This document shows, in pieces, positions 23,107 to 33,903 of a DNA stretch of 64,000 bases. Source of the DNA: Eublepharis macularius (taxonomy: Eukaryota; Chordata; Lepidosauria; Squamata; Eublepharidae); the NCBI RefSeq assembly GCF_028583425.1, contig NC_072793.1, positions 98,937,689 through 99,001,688 of the forward strand. The letters are read 5' to 3'. Positions within the stretch are counted from its first letter, which is position 1. Every line of letters starts with the position of its first letter. A model generated the notes under the pieces. It was not told the origin of the DNA. It did not search any database and saw only the letters and a program-made list of their open reading frames with translations. A program made the translations under genes and the position numbers.

Positions 23107-23206
23107 GGAAATGTCCATGAAATTGACTGTACTAATCTCACATTGTGTAATCTGCCTTGAGCCTTACTGAGAAAGGAGGACTATAAATGACATAAATAAA
23201 AAAACA

Positions 23207-24334
23207 AGGTTTATTTATGGATGATCATCATCAACAAGTCTTCTTCTGAATTTGTGGTGTGGGTTTCTCCTAACAGGCAGCCTGCCCAGGCAACCAGTAT
23301 TGGGGCAACTTCAGCCTGACACAAAATTCAGTCAGCATTACTGCTGGCCTCCTGTATGCTAGACTGCAAAGAAAAATGGTGAGAGGTGTTAAGTCTCATT
23401 CCTCTTCTGATGTGCTACTTAAATGACTAAGGGTTTGGTTCACGTGGCTCAAAACCAAGAGACTCCCCTTTCCTGCTGGAGATTCATGGCATGTAGGCTT
23501 ATCACTGGCTACTAACAATGGTGACTAAAGGGAACCTCCACATGGCCTCTCTTTGGTTTTCCAGCCTTGCAAATGTTGCCTGCTCAGTTCCCAGAGTTGA
23601 GTGTATGTGCATCTGTGGAGTGTTTGGATTCGATGGCATGTGACAAGAGTAATGTGATCTAGGATGTTTTGAGCATGGGCCAACATGATGAATGCCACCA
23701 ACTATGCGGGTACAAAAGCATCAGATACACCTGAAACACAGCGACTTTTAAAGGATGCATAACCTGCCCAGGATAACTTGGGACAAACATAACCCCAGCA
23801 AGCCAATAAACTGTGAGCAAACACCAAGCCACCCATCATACCGAAGGCCACAAAATGACATGAAATGATGCTAGTTTTAAAATGTAAATAAATCATTAAT
23901 GTAATCATATGGAATAATCCCCAAGAAGAAATGGGCATCAGGAGCAATATAGATTTATTTTTAGAAAATATTTTATTTAGAAAAATTGAACCAACACTAA
24001 TTCTAGTGGTCCAGGTCAATCAATGAGAAGGCTCCACTATATGTGGATGCCTGTCTAGCTCTCCATAAGTTGGAATCTGAAGAAGGACCTCTTGGGCTGA
24101 TTTTTGGTTTGTTGGAAGCTTATATGAAAATAGACACCCCTTGAAATATCTAGACTATTTATATAGACTATTTTATATATACTATATCTAGCTGGATGAC
24201 AATTCCTTGAATCTAAAAAAAACCCAGAGGTAGCACAGTTGCTTCGATAGCATGACTTAATTTTACTAACACCAGACAGAAGAATGTTGGAAGTATTTTG
24301 CACCAGTGTAGATTTCTGTATCATTTCAAGGGCA
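23207..24334. other. No recognised feature
   Basis: Mostly unique-looking. No confident gene, repeat family or RNA. Confidence 0.45.
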
Positions 24335-24380
24335 GCCCCATGCAGAGTTCATTGTAGCAGTCTAGTCTAGAAATTTCTTA
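24335..24380 (-). mobile_element. Small L2/CR1 LINE remnant
   Basis: 'agggcagccccatgcagag' followed by 'cattgtagcagtctagtcta' is a short relic of the same LINE-associated sequence as 8360-8800. Confidence 0.4.
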
Positions 24381-24574
24381 GGCATGAAAAAATAGGGTTC
24401 CAGAGAAGGCTTAGAAAGGAAAATAGAGACTAATAAATTGAAATAATCAGAGATAGTTTATTGAGGAGAACCAGGGTTACAGGCAAGCATTTAGAAAAAT
24501 ACTTCATTATATTTTAGCACAAGATACCACACAGCCCAACAATATCAGTACTCAAATACCATTCCTAATTGTAT

Positions 24575-24690
24575 TCGATGAAGGGAGCTTTGACTCTCAA
24601 AAGCTTATATTCTGGAAAATCTTGTTGATCTTTAAGGACTCTAATCTTGCTCTCCTACTGCAGACCAACATGGCTACCCATCTGAAACTA
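24575..24690 (+). mobile_element. PLE-like terminal fragment with degenerate hammerhead core
   Basis: 'cgatgaagggagctttgact' and 'ctcaaaagcttatattctgg' correspond to a degraded CTGANGA, stem II and GAAA-GC core, followed by 'gttgatctttaaggactct' and 'gcagaccaacatggctaccc'. The same tail occurs at 31780 and 47585 in the other orientation. Family assignment to PLE is inferred. Confidence 0.4.
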
Positions 24691-24779
24691 ATACTCAGTT
24701 ATGGCACGCACCCTGTACTTGCCCTATGGAGCTGTGCTCACTTTAGTGAATAGAGGGGGAAAGAGCAAGAAATAGCTGG

Positions 24780-24796
24780 AGAGAGAGAGAGAGAAT
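24780..24796. repeat. (GA)n microsatellite
   Basis: A run of about eight GA dinucleotides. Confidence 0.85.
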
Positions 24797-24944
24797 GAGA
24801 CACATTATGTATCCTTTTCTGCTTTGGGAAATCATCAGAGGTGAGAAGAAGTCCAAGTGAACATTCCAGAAACAATTAAAAGCAATAAATCCAAAAATAA
24901 GTGAACATGTTGAGTAAGGGTGAGTCTGATCAGCATGTCAGAAT

Positions 24945-26121
24945 TAGATATGGGCACAAATGGGGAAAAAAACCCGAACACTGTGTTCGACGTTTGGTGC
25001 CATCCACAAATAACGAACAATGAACATGGACGAACATGAACTGTTCCCGGACATGTTCATTGTTCGTTGTTTGTGGGGGCCAGAACCCCCCCCAACCCCC
25101 CTTAGCCCCCCTCCCCTCAAACCCACTTACCTGGCCCTTTAAAGATCCCTTTAAACTATCAGCTGGCAGGTGGCAGGGGGGGGATTCCCCCTGCTGGCTG
25201 CCAACTGATAGTTTAAAGGGCTGGGAGAGCAGTCACACAGCCAGGCTGCCTGCCCAGTGTGAGAGAGGTGGGGAGATTCTCCCTGTCCCTCTAGCACCTG
25301 GGAGAATCTTCCCAATGTCCAATACCCACCAAATTTGCAGGGGATATAGTCCCCACTGTCTTCTGAAGACCCCCCCCAGTTTCAGAGAGATTGCACTCCA
25401 GAAAACCATGATCCATGGCTCTCCCCCTTTAGTCCTCACTGTCCTCTGAAGACTCCCCCAGTTTCAGAGAGATTGCACCCTGGGAAAGGCATGATCCATG
25501 GCTCTCCCCCTTTAGTCCCCACTGTCCTCTGAATCCCCCCCCCAGTTTCAGAGAGATTGCACCCCAGAAAAGGCATGATTCATGGGTCCTTCCCTTTGTT
25601 GTCATTTTCTGTTCACAGTGGCAAAAACGGGACTCTCTGATGGAAGCTACTTTGAGAGGGTTACAAATTGACCTTCCCAATGCCCAATACCCACCAAATT
25701 TGCAGGGGACATAGTCCCCACTGTCCTCTGAAGACCTGCCCCCCCCCCAAATTTCAGAGAGATTGCACCCTGGGAAAGGCATGATGCATGGGTCTTCCCC
25801 TTTGCTGTCATTTTCTCTTCACAGTGGCAAAAATGGGACTCTCTGCTGGAAGTACTTTGAAGGGTTAAAGCCAGAAGAAAAGCCAGAAGGAGTTCAGACA
25901 GAGTTCAGTCCCTCCCTCCCTCCCTCCAGTTGCCAAGGGGATTGATTGCAGCAGGCTCCAGACTGTCTGGCTTACCCAGCGGCTGCCAAAGGCAACGAAC
26001 AAGGCTTTTAACAACCACCTGTTCATTTAGGATGGGGCCTCACGAACAGCTTGCTTGCGAACAAAAGTTTGGGATGTTCGTGGGTTTTTTCTGTTCGTAA
26101 TGCTGTTCGTGCCCATATCTA
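24945..26121. mobile_element. Non-autonomous hAT-like transposon, complete, 8-bp TSD
   Basis: Ends are TAGATATGGGCAC and its inverse GTGCCCATATCTA, with further imperfect inverted sequence rich in GAACA/TGTTC. Flanked by the perfect duplication GTCAGAAT at 24937-24944 and 26122-26129. Eight bp is the hAT signature. The interior has several copies of a unit of about 85 bp ('ccactgtcctctgaagac', 'tttcagagagattgcac', 'ggcatgatccatgg') at about 25350-25600 and 25710-25800. Open frames across it follow the tandem repeats and resemble no transposase. Confidence 0.85.
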
Positions 26122-26129
26122 GTCAGAAT

Positions 26130-28108
26130 CCAGGACATACAAATGGGAGGTGAGCAAGGATGCAAGCACATTGTACAAGTTGTTATGGACAATGTTCAGT
26201 TGTAAGAACTGAACATAACAAGAAATAAACTGACTTTTGCAGGCTTAACAGAAAGCAGAGCAAGGCTGGGAAAGTCAGAATCAACACTTTGGGTTGGTGC
26301 AGGATGGAGCGCAAGGCAAATTAGATATTTTGCTGTAAGAGTAGTATATGCATGGCATTAACTGAGCTTCCTAGTGCTATTAGGCATATACCTAACTATT
26401 CCTGAACTGATTGTGTATGAATCCAAGGAGGCTTGCAACTGCATCCCACAGTTCTTCCTCCTGCTTTCTAGTGGTCTCAGAGATACAGATAATTTGACAA
26501 GAGATCTGACTCTGTGATGCCAAGTCACAGAATGTGGTATCCTGCTAGAACAAGAGACCTACAACAGAAAAAGCATCCAATCCAGCTCTATGATAAGAGA
26601 TTTTAAAATCAAATGAAATGAGAAGGGCCACACAAAATCTGCAGACTGGCCATGTCATGCAGATGAGGACTTTCCAGAAGCACTCTAAGAACCTAATTTC
26701 CCTGCCTGGCATTAATAAAATTCCTATTGACTTCAGTGGCTGTAATCAGGGCATCACAGCATGTTTTTGAGAACCCAGAGCATAATACATTGTTATTCTA
26801 GAAGATATATCACAGTTTGTAATTCCTACTTACTTTATCTAGCTGTGTTGTTATACTATCATCTCTTACTAGCCCTAGTTTGATTAGACATATTGAATAA
26901 CATTGCCTGCATCATCCTGGCACAAAACAGCCAGGAAGAGTATATTCATTTCTTACATTACATTTGTCTATTTCACCCCAAAGAGACAAGGAATCCTAGA
27001 TAAGGGTATATTAACAAAAACTTCAGCTGTCCTTTGAGTAAATTGAACCAGACAGGTTTTGAAAACTCCTAGCAATGCCATTTAATAGTTTAAGGCAAGT
27101 TGTCTAGTCAAGACATTGTGTCCAATCAACACAGCAGGGTGGATGTTTCAGTGAAGGTAGTGTGTGCAATTGCTAAATTAGAATTTAGCAAGGCCATAGA
27201 AACCAGGAGCCGAGAACCAGACACATCCCTCACAGGCATTTATGCTGAACTTTCAGGCCATTGCTGCTGACCAAGAACCAAAAGGAGAGGGGGAATGTCT
27301 GGCAGGCAAGCGCGCACACACACACACACTCTATAGGTGCTATGATGCTTCATACAAGCAAAGAGTAAGTCGCCTTTAGAAGCCTCTGCACAGGCACAGC
27401 ATTGCAGCACTTGAACCTTGAGAATTAGGCTTTCTTCCTACAGGGTTACTGTTGGCAGTAGTAGCCAATAAGTGGAGTTGGATAGGATCTTCTTTCTCTC
27501 CTTAGGAGATCGTGGAAGTGCAATACATAATTAGGCCAGAACAGAAGAACATGGAGTGGCTGCAACAATCATTCTCCAGTATTAAACTGTACTGAATGTG
27601 AGAATAAGAAATTTCGTCTTCTTAAATGCCTTTTGAAAGTATTCCAAGTTGCTGTTTACTTGATAATGCAGTCTATTTCCTGGAGCACCTGCCTTTTCCT
27701 CAAAATTCCCGTATCTGCAGAACATGGATTTAATACTAATTAGCTTATATCATCTGACAGGTCCACATCCTTGGGTGGTCTGGATGTGGGTTGCTGCCTT
27801 AGCCTTCAGTCACTATTTATCAGACCCCAGCAGATTCCCCAATACAGCATAGCTAGCTATGGGAATGACTAGCCAATTTCTCAAGTGGGCATGTTAGCTC
27901 TTAATAATCCAGAATATTCAGCCTTACCAGAAATGACAAACACAGTCTGCTTTGGGCAGCAGATTCCAAAGGCTGTGTTATTTTTATACCTCTATAACAT
28001 AAGCCCCACTCACTCCCCCACTGTATGGCAGATTTTCCCGCTAAAACAGTCAAGATTGCTTGCTGTGGTTGGGCAGCCTCTTGTAGCATATCTCTGAGTA
28101 TAATTTAA
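26130..28108. other. No recognised feature
   Basis: Unique-looking sequence with a short (AC)n tract near 27311-27329. No gene supported. Confidence 0.45.
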
Positions 28109-29456
28109 TGTCTTTTTGTCCCACACTTAGACACACTCACACACAGACACTCATATATGGTTTTTACCCCAGACAAATCTTTGATAGGGGAGAAGCAAGA
28201 GCCCATGTCTTCTTTAAATGAAATGGCACTAGAGGCTAAGTTAAGTTCAAAAGTAAACAGTAGGTTTATTAAACAGGCAGGGTTGGCATATAGCTAGGCA
28301 GGGAAAGTAAAGCTGAGGTAAACTTAGATTGTAGAACAGAATACTTTACAAGCATTAGGCACAATAATCTTCGTAAAATTTAGTTTCAGTAGTTACGTAT
28401 CTTAAAAGTGAGAGGTAGATAGTTTCAGACTTAGGCTACTTTAACAAGGTTTCTTCACAGATTTCACTTTACAGCTTAGGTGTACTGACTTCAATACAGC
28501 ATTCTTCTTTACCCTTTACATCAGACCAAGGGTCCTCCTCAAAGCCGAAACCCTCTTTTTAGACACTGGGCAGGAATTATTCTTCTCCAAAAGACATAAC
28601 CGTGATCATTTGGCTGAAGGGGAATCTTCTTTCAATACCCACTTCCTCTGCTAACAACCCTGCCATCCCCAAGTTCTATCTTGTCTGTGTAAATTAGTGT
28701 TGGCTTTCATACTTAAGTGCTTTAACTAAAAGTCTTCCATAAACCCAGGAGTCATTTCGTGGAAAAAGAGCTGGAGGAACTCATTAGCATAACTGATTAG
28801 CATAACTGATTAGCATATGCCACACCACTTGCCATCACCGGAAGTGTGTCATTAGCATAACTGATTTGCATATGCCACACTCCCTGACATCACCTATCCT
28901 GGCTGTTTTGGACCCAATCCTGGCCATTCAGGGCTGAAATTGGGCCCAAAATGGCAAAAAGGGGCTGAAAATGGCTGAAAAGGGGCCCCAAATGGTCAGG
29001 ATTGGACCGCTGCTGAGTGGGAGAGTGATCCACCACCTGTTAGAGGCCTGATCCAGCCCATTTCAGCCCCAATCCAGGCTGAAATGGGCCCAAAATGACT
29101 GAGAGTCAGGTGAGCGGGGCCACATGACATGTGACCTCTTTGGGGAACTGCCAGACCTGCGTTCCTGTGCGTTCCCCCTCAAAATGAGCCTTGCATAAAC
29201 CTAAAACTGTCCCAGTTAGGGCAAACTTTTCCTTTTTCCACACACAGAAGGTTACTAGTCTGACCCTCTTTGTCAAACTCCAAACTACAACAATTCTGTC
29301 CAACCAATTGGACAATTGTTACCTTGTCACTGGCCAATCACAGATTAGGGGGCAGCCTGTCAATCATTCTCCCTTCAGGCATTTTTAACCCTTTCTCTTC
29401 TACTTTCTGGGTGCTGTACTTAGTAAACCTTTCATTTAAAAGCTCATTCTGTCACA
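28109..29456 (-). repeat. LTR (probably solo), related to 40369-41360, holding a hAT-like insert
   Basis: Shares with 40369-41360 the ordered blocks 'ggtttatt', 'cagacc', 'aaaccct...actgggcaggaattat', 'cacacaga' and a TCACA end. The inverse TTTATT signal gives minus orientation. Boundaries are approximate and no duplication was found. It is interrupted by 28746-29193. Fossil. Confidence 0.5.
28746..29193. mobile_element. Non-autonomous hAT-like element with 8-bp TSD
   Basis: Flanked by the perfect duplication CATAAACC at 28738-28745 and 29194-29201. The ends CAGGAGTCATTTCGTGG and (inverse) CAAGGCTCATTTTGAGG form an imperfect terminal inverted repeat beginning CA, usual for hAT elements. The interior has repeats of 'attagcataactgatt' and 'ctgaaa(t/a)(t/g)gg'. 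Non-coding. I recognise the left part as a sequence widespread in squamates. Confidence 0.82.
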
Positions 29457-29816
29457 GCCTCCATCTAGGAGTCTCATTTCAATCCATTCTAGTCCAAACG
29501 GGTGGGTAGTATTTGGCTGAGTCACTTGATTTTGTGCTTTGGGATGAAAAAAAAAGTCCAAGGCCAGCACTGTAATAGTCATATGTATTTTGACTCTTCA
29601 TCTGTTAACTTACAGGATAGGAACTTGCAATTTCTGGGACATTTTAGCTTGAAGGTATGGGTTTTCTAAAACAAAAATCTTGGAGGAGTGACTTGCATTT
29701 TCTATAATGCTTGTCCCCTGAACTCATAGAAGATTTCTGAAACAACCTGATGTGGACTACCCACAACAAAGGCCTGCTGATCATTCTGCCTTTTTACATT
29801 TCAATCATGTACTACA

Positions 29817-30225
29817 GAGTCACTCTAAAGGTTACTTCCTTCACAAGTTCACTGTAGAGCCAACCTTGGCTCATGTAGTCACACAGCAGCTCTGGGGAAT
29901 GGCTTGCATTAAAAAAGAGAGAGACAGAGCACCCAAATGGGTTTGGAAAGCTGTCACTAGGGGAAAGAATGCTCTTGCCTTTCTCCCAAGCATTTATCCT
30001 GTGCAAAAACAGTGTCTGTGGGGGAGAGTTTTCTCATTTCTGCTGGTGGTACAGGTGGAGGCATTGTGTGCCCATGGGACAGCAGAAACAGGACCCCCTA
30101 GCATGGTTTTTTCATACAAGCCATTCCCCAGAGCTGCTGTGTGTCTGTGCAAACTTGGATTGGCTACATGGCAAACTTGTGAAGGAAGTAACCTTTAAAG
30201 TAACCCACAGAAACATCCTATTCCC
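29817..30225. repeat. Fold-back element with arms of about 105 bp
   Basis: 29817-29920 and 30108-30225 are inverted copies sharing 'taaaggttacttccttcaca' and 'cagcagctctggggaatggc'. About 190 bp lie between. The arms differ at perhaps 20% of positions. Outer limits and target duplication could not be fixed. Confidence 0.7.
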
Positions 30226-31779
30226 ATCCCACTACACATGAGAGCCATTTGAAAGAGGTCTTCCTGTTATCCTACATCAGTGTAGTCTTGGCAACCCAAA
30301 GTACAGTTTCCTCCTGATTTAAGACCTTTGACAAAGCCATGCCTGTCCTGCACAGAGCAGAAGGCTGCCTGGAGCCTGCAATAGATTAAACTGAACGAGA
30401 AGTCTCCCAGGGCCATGCAGCACTCTGGCAGTTTGTCAAGGTAGCACTCTCAAGATGAACATCCTGCAAGCCTCTGAAGGTTTGATTTGGTGGCTGCTCT
30501 CTGTTATTTACTAGGTTATCTTAGGCATTTGCAAACAATATCCACAAAGACAAAGAGGGAGGGGGAGGCAAGGAGACTGTAGGGTAGGAAGAAAACAAGC
30601 TTCTCTGTGGAAAGGAACTTTAAAATACCACCAGCAGCTATTTGTCAACACAGCTGTCTACTTGACTGAAGGCAACAGTGGTTTAGCCAGTTCATGGACT
30701 ACTTTGACAAGTCCATGATTCAGGGTGGGGTCTGTTTGTTTTAGCTGCTATTTTGGGTATGAGCAACTGAACCCATATGCTAATGAAAGACAATAAAAGA
30801 TATTACCCACATCACAATTATAATAATTCCTTTGCTGGGGCACACATTTAAATATGTAAATTGTGGTGATTCATGGGCAACTCCTGTAGATCAATGAGGT
30901 TGCTACAATGAGGATGGGATTAAAACCTTCATCATTATGGTCTGAAATAAGAAATGGCTCTCTCCAATCAACAGCCATCTGCCCACACAATTATAATTTA
31001 ATATTTTTAGAAAGGGAGGAAAGGGAAGAAACTGTAGTTTCCCATTCTCAGTCTTTTGAATTTATCACCTACACTTCCATGGGACAAAATTAAAACTCTC
31101 GAAAGCCTGCATAGATATTTGTGATATTTTAAGTGCAATGTCAAACCATTTCCAATAATCCTGTCTAGTCCTACAACACCACCATTTTTCGCATCCATTT
31201 AAAATTGAATTTGGTTCACTGATATTTTGAATACATGTAAGACTATGAACACTCCTAAGCAATGCAACCTCAAGCACATGTGTCAAAATATCTACCCTAT
31301 TGGGAGGACTACAAAACCCATAACACACTGAACCCGTAAACATAAAAAATGTAAATAGCTGAACTGAAGTGATTAGGCTGAAATTCTGAAGTGATTCAGC
31401 CATGACAAAGAAAATCCAAACAGGAATAGCCAAATGTTTACATGAGTGACACATTTTCTCCCAAAATTCTTATCCAAAATAGTTAATAAGAAAGCATGAC
31501 GAAACACCCTGGGACATCTTCTTCATGTGTATCAATCAGACCTAGAACAACCACGTTTAAATGAGGATAATCTTGATTCTGTAAACAACTCCCCAATGAT
31601 TTCCAATCTAGAAAATTATGCCTGGTTCTGGCAACCTGTTCTCTGGGTTTCATTGCAAGGATATGTGCTACAAGACCCATTTCATGTTGGATTCAGGCCA
31701 GAAGAAGCATCATATAACAAGTGGAGATTTACAATATTCTTTCTGTCAACACAAGGCTTTTCATGTGGACTAAGAAGAT
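30226..31779. other. No recognised feature
   Basis: No gene or named repeat recognised. The 129-codon minus frame (31065-31454) shows no familiar domain. Confidence 0.45.
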
Positions 31780-31930
31780 CCAGAGGAGTTAGCCATGTTA
31801 GTCTGTCGTAGCAAAATAGTAGAGTCCAATAGCACCTTTAAGACTAACCAACTTTATTGTAGCATAAGCTTTTGAGAACCACAGGTTTGTCAGATGCATG
31901 AAGGGTATGAAGAAACTGGCCAGAGATATA
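31780..31930 (-). mobile_element. PLE-like terminal repeat with degenerate hammerhead core
   Basis: The minus strand reads 'gcatctgacaaacctgtggt' then 'tctcaaaagcttatgctac', 'gttggttagtcttaaaggtg' and 'cagactaacatggctaac'. It is the best-preserved copy of the tail also found at 3098, 24575 and 47585. The core is mutated relative to CTGANGA...GAAA. Confidence 0.45.
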
Positions 31931-32799
31931 TAGGTGGTGAGGGGAGGAGGGAGAGGGTGTAGGGAGTGAGGGCCAAGTAAATGTAAATCAGTTGCAGAAG
32001 TCATGAAAGAGGTGGATTGCGCAAGGCTTAGTGGCATTTCAGCCCAAACAAAGGATCTTAGTCCATGTATACACATGTGTGATCTTGGGGTAATATTTCT
32101 GGTGGAGGTGACAGAAAGAGGGAGATGGAAACTTTCATTTCAACCAGATTTGATCTTTATTGGACATACATAAACAGAAGGAGAAAGTGAGAAAGGAAGG
32201 CAGATGAAGAAATAATGCAATAATACATGTTGATGTTAGGAAATGCACTAAAAACTAATATATGCAGAGCTTGCAAAATGGGGAATAAGCAATCAATAAG
32301 AAATTTTGGGCATTTCCTAGTGTAAGCTGTCTGCCTATAAATAGATGCATGTATGGTGTCCCCAAGAGGAAGAGGGAGATTTTGAATGGAAGGAGGGGGG
32401 AGATAGAGATGTAGTAGGAAAGGAGTAGTTGGAACAGGAAATTAAGGCTACGTTTAATGGACCTTGGGGAAAAGTGGCCTCTGGAGTGGGGGATGTGGGA
32501 AGTCAGGCTTGAGTGAAGGAGGGAAGACAGAAACTGTGAAGAAAATTTGGAAGTGGTTAAAGAAGGGAAGAGGGAAGATTTGTATGTAACCTCTTCCTGT
32601 AAAATGAAAATGGTGTCAGGGTTCCAGAGTCATGAGGGAATGATATTCTCCTGTAGTAGTGGCAGAGGGACAGTCTAGGGGTGTGAATGAACCTAAAATG
32701 CTGGCACAGAAGGGCTCCTTATTTGCACCCTTTCGTGATAGTGGCGAAGGAGGGAATGCAATTCAGGGTATGGATGTTATTCTGAGGGTGAGGGAGTTG
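31931..32799 (-). other. Probable body of the same retroelement, unclassified
   Basis: Continuous with the terminal repeat at 31780-31930 and purine-rich. The sequence after the solo LTR (33904-34380) may be its continuation. I see no intact frame and cannot name the domain content. Confidence 0.3.
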
Positions 32800-32804
32800 C
32801 TAAT

Positions 32805-33898
32805 TGTCGTGAGAAATTTTGGAGTTTGGCTCTGAAAGACCCAGGCCCAAGCAGCATTCCATCTAGAAATTACAAGCAGCAGTTTAAAACTCCCCAAAGC
32901 GGAGGGTTTTTTTTCTCTACTCCTCTTCAACCCCCTCCCTTTCTCTTTCCTTAACTTTCGGTTTTCCCTTATCTCCTTTTACAAAGCAGCCTGCTAAGGA
33001 ATGTGTTACATTTGGCACACTATAAAGGATAGGGGGGAAAAGCAAGGTTGTAGGCCTGAACTAAAAAGCCGCGCATGCGCACAAGCCATTAGATTTCACT
33101 GCACATTTCTGCTGACTTCAGCATCGAATTCCTAAGACTGTCTTGCAGAGAAGGCTATAAGGTAAACAAGTCTTTTTGGTCGCCCTGGATCAGGTCCATT
33201 AGCCAATGGGATCACTCCAGTAGCGATGACACACAGCCCATTGGACCACTATATAAGAGGGTTACAAGCCACTGTAGAGAGCTCTGGACTCGGAACCTGA
33301 GAGTCTAGGGATGCTACCTGCCCGCGTGGAGCCTGGACGGCTGGGGACCAGAACATCAGAGTGTCCCAGCCAAGTAGCCGGGGGGGGGGGGCTCTCCCTT
33401 TTAGGGAGCCTCGTTGCTGCACTTCAGCTCCAGCCCAGGGAATGCCCAGGTTTTTCTATAGTTGCCTTAGGTTTAAGTGTTAGAATATAAGCTGCCTGTA
33501 TTCATCTAGTGTGTTAAGTGTTAAGTGATTCTTAGGATTTTAAAAGTTAAGTTGTAAGCTGTAAATTTGAGTTGTATTCCAATTGTAGCAAATTGCTTTG
33601 TGTTTCATTTTACCCTGCTTTAATAAACCCTTCTGCTTTAGCATTATATTGGGTAAGTGTTAAGTACCCTTAAAGGTGGGAGACAAAAGCTTACCCCCAA
33701 AACCAGGACGACTGGCTACGGAAAACCATAAGAATGAACCCAAGAAGAAAGAGCTAACTGGCAGGCTCCGGTCAGGGAGGGAGAGAGTAGGAGTCACAGG
33801 GGGAAGGGCCGCTGGTAGGTCCCTGGGATCCCCCTGGCACTAGTTTCTCTCTCCCCATCAAAGGTGGGAAGAAGCCACCCATAAAAATTCCCACCACA
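32805..33898 (+). repeat. Solo LTR of an endogenous retrovirus-like element
   Basis: TGTCGTGAGAAATTTTGG...CCCACCACA, flanked by the perfect 5-bp duplication CTAAT (32800-32804 and 33899-33903). Length is 1094 bp. U3 features: CGCGCATGCGCA (NRF1-type site around 33071-33080), CCAAT boxes at about 33202 (direct) and 33239 (inverse), and TATATAAG at 33250-33257. AATAAA at 33622-33627 marks R. No internal region remains. The perfect duplication suggests it is not among the oldest insertions. Confidence 0.87.
33250..33257 (+). promoter_or_regulatory. TATA box of the solo LTR
   Basis: TATATAAG about 45 bp downstream of a direct CCAAT box and just after an inverse one. It lies about 365 bp upstream of the polyadenylation signal, as expected in a retroviral LTR. 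Confidence 0.7.
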
Positions 33899-33903
33899 CT
33901 AAT

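Larger units (their letters stand above)
21440..23206 (+). mobile_element. L2/CR1-type LINE 3' portion, split by an L1 insertion
   Basis: The C-terminal reverse-transcriptase coding part (21450-21784) and 3' UTR run to 22082. They resume at 23124 and end in 'gtaatctgccttgagcctta' and 'aaataaaaaaac' at about 23206. The L1 piece 22083-23106 interrupts them with a perfect 17-bp duplication. The 5' end is truncated near 21440. Confidence 0.8.

Noticed and set aside
25036-25945. Several frames up to 137 codons inside the hAT-like element
   Set aside because: They follow the tandem repeat of about 85 bp and show no transposase features.
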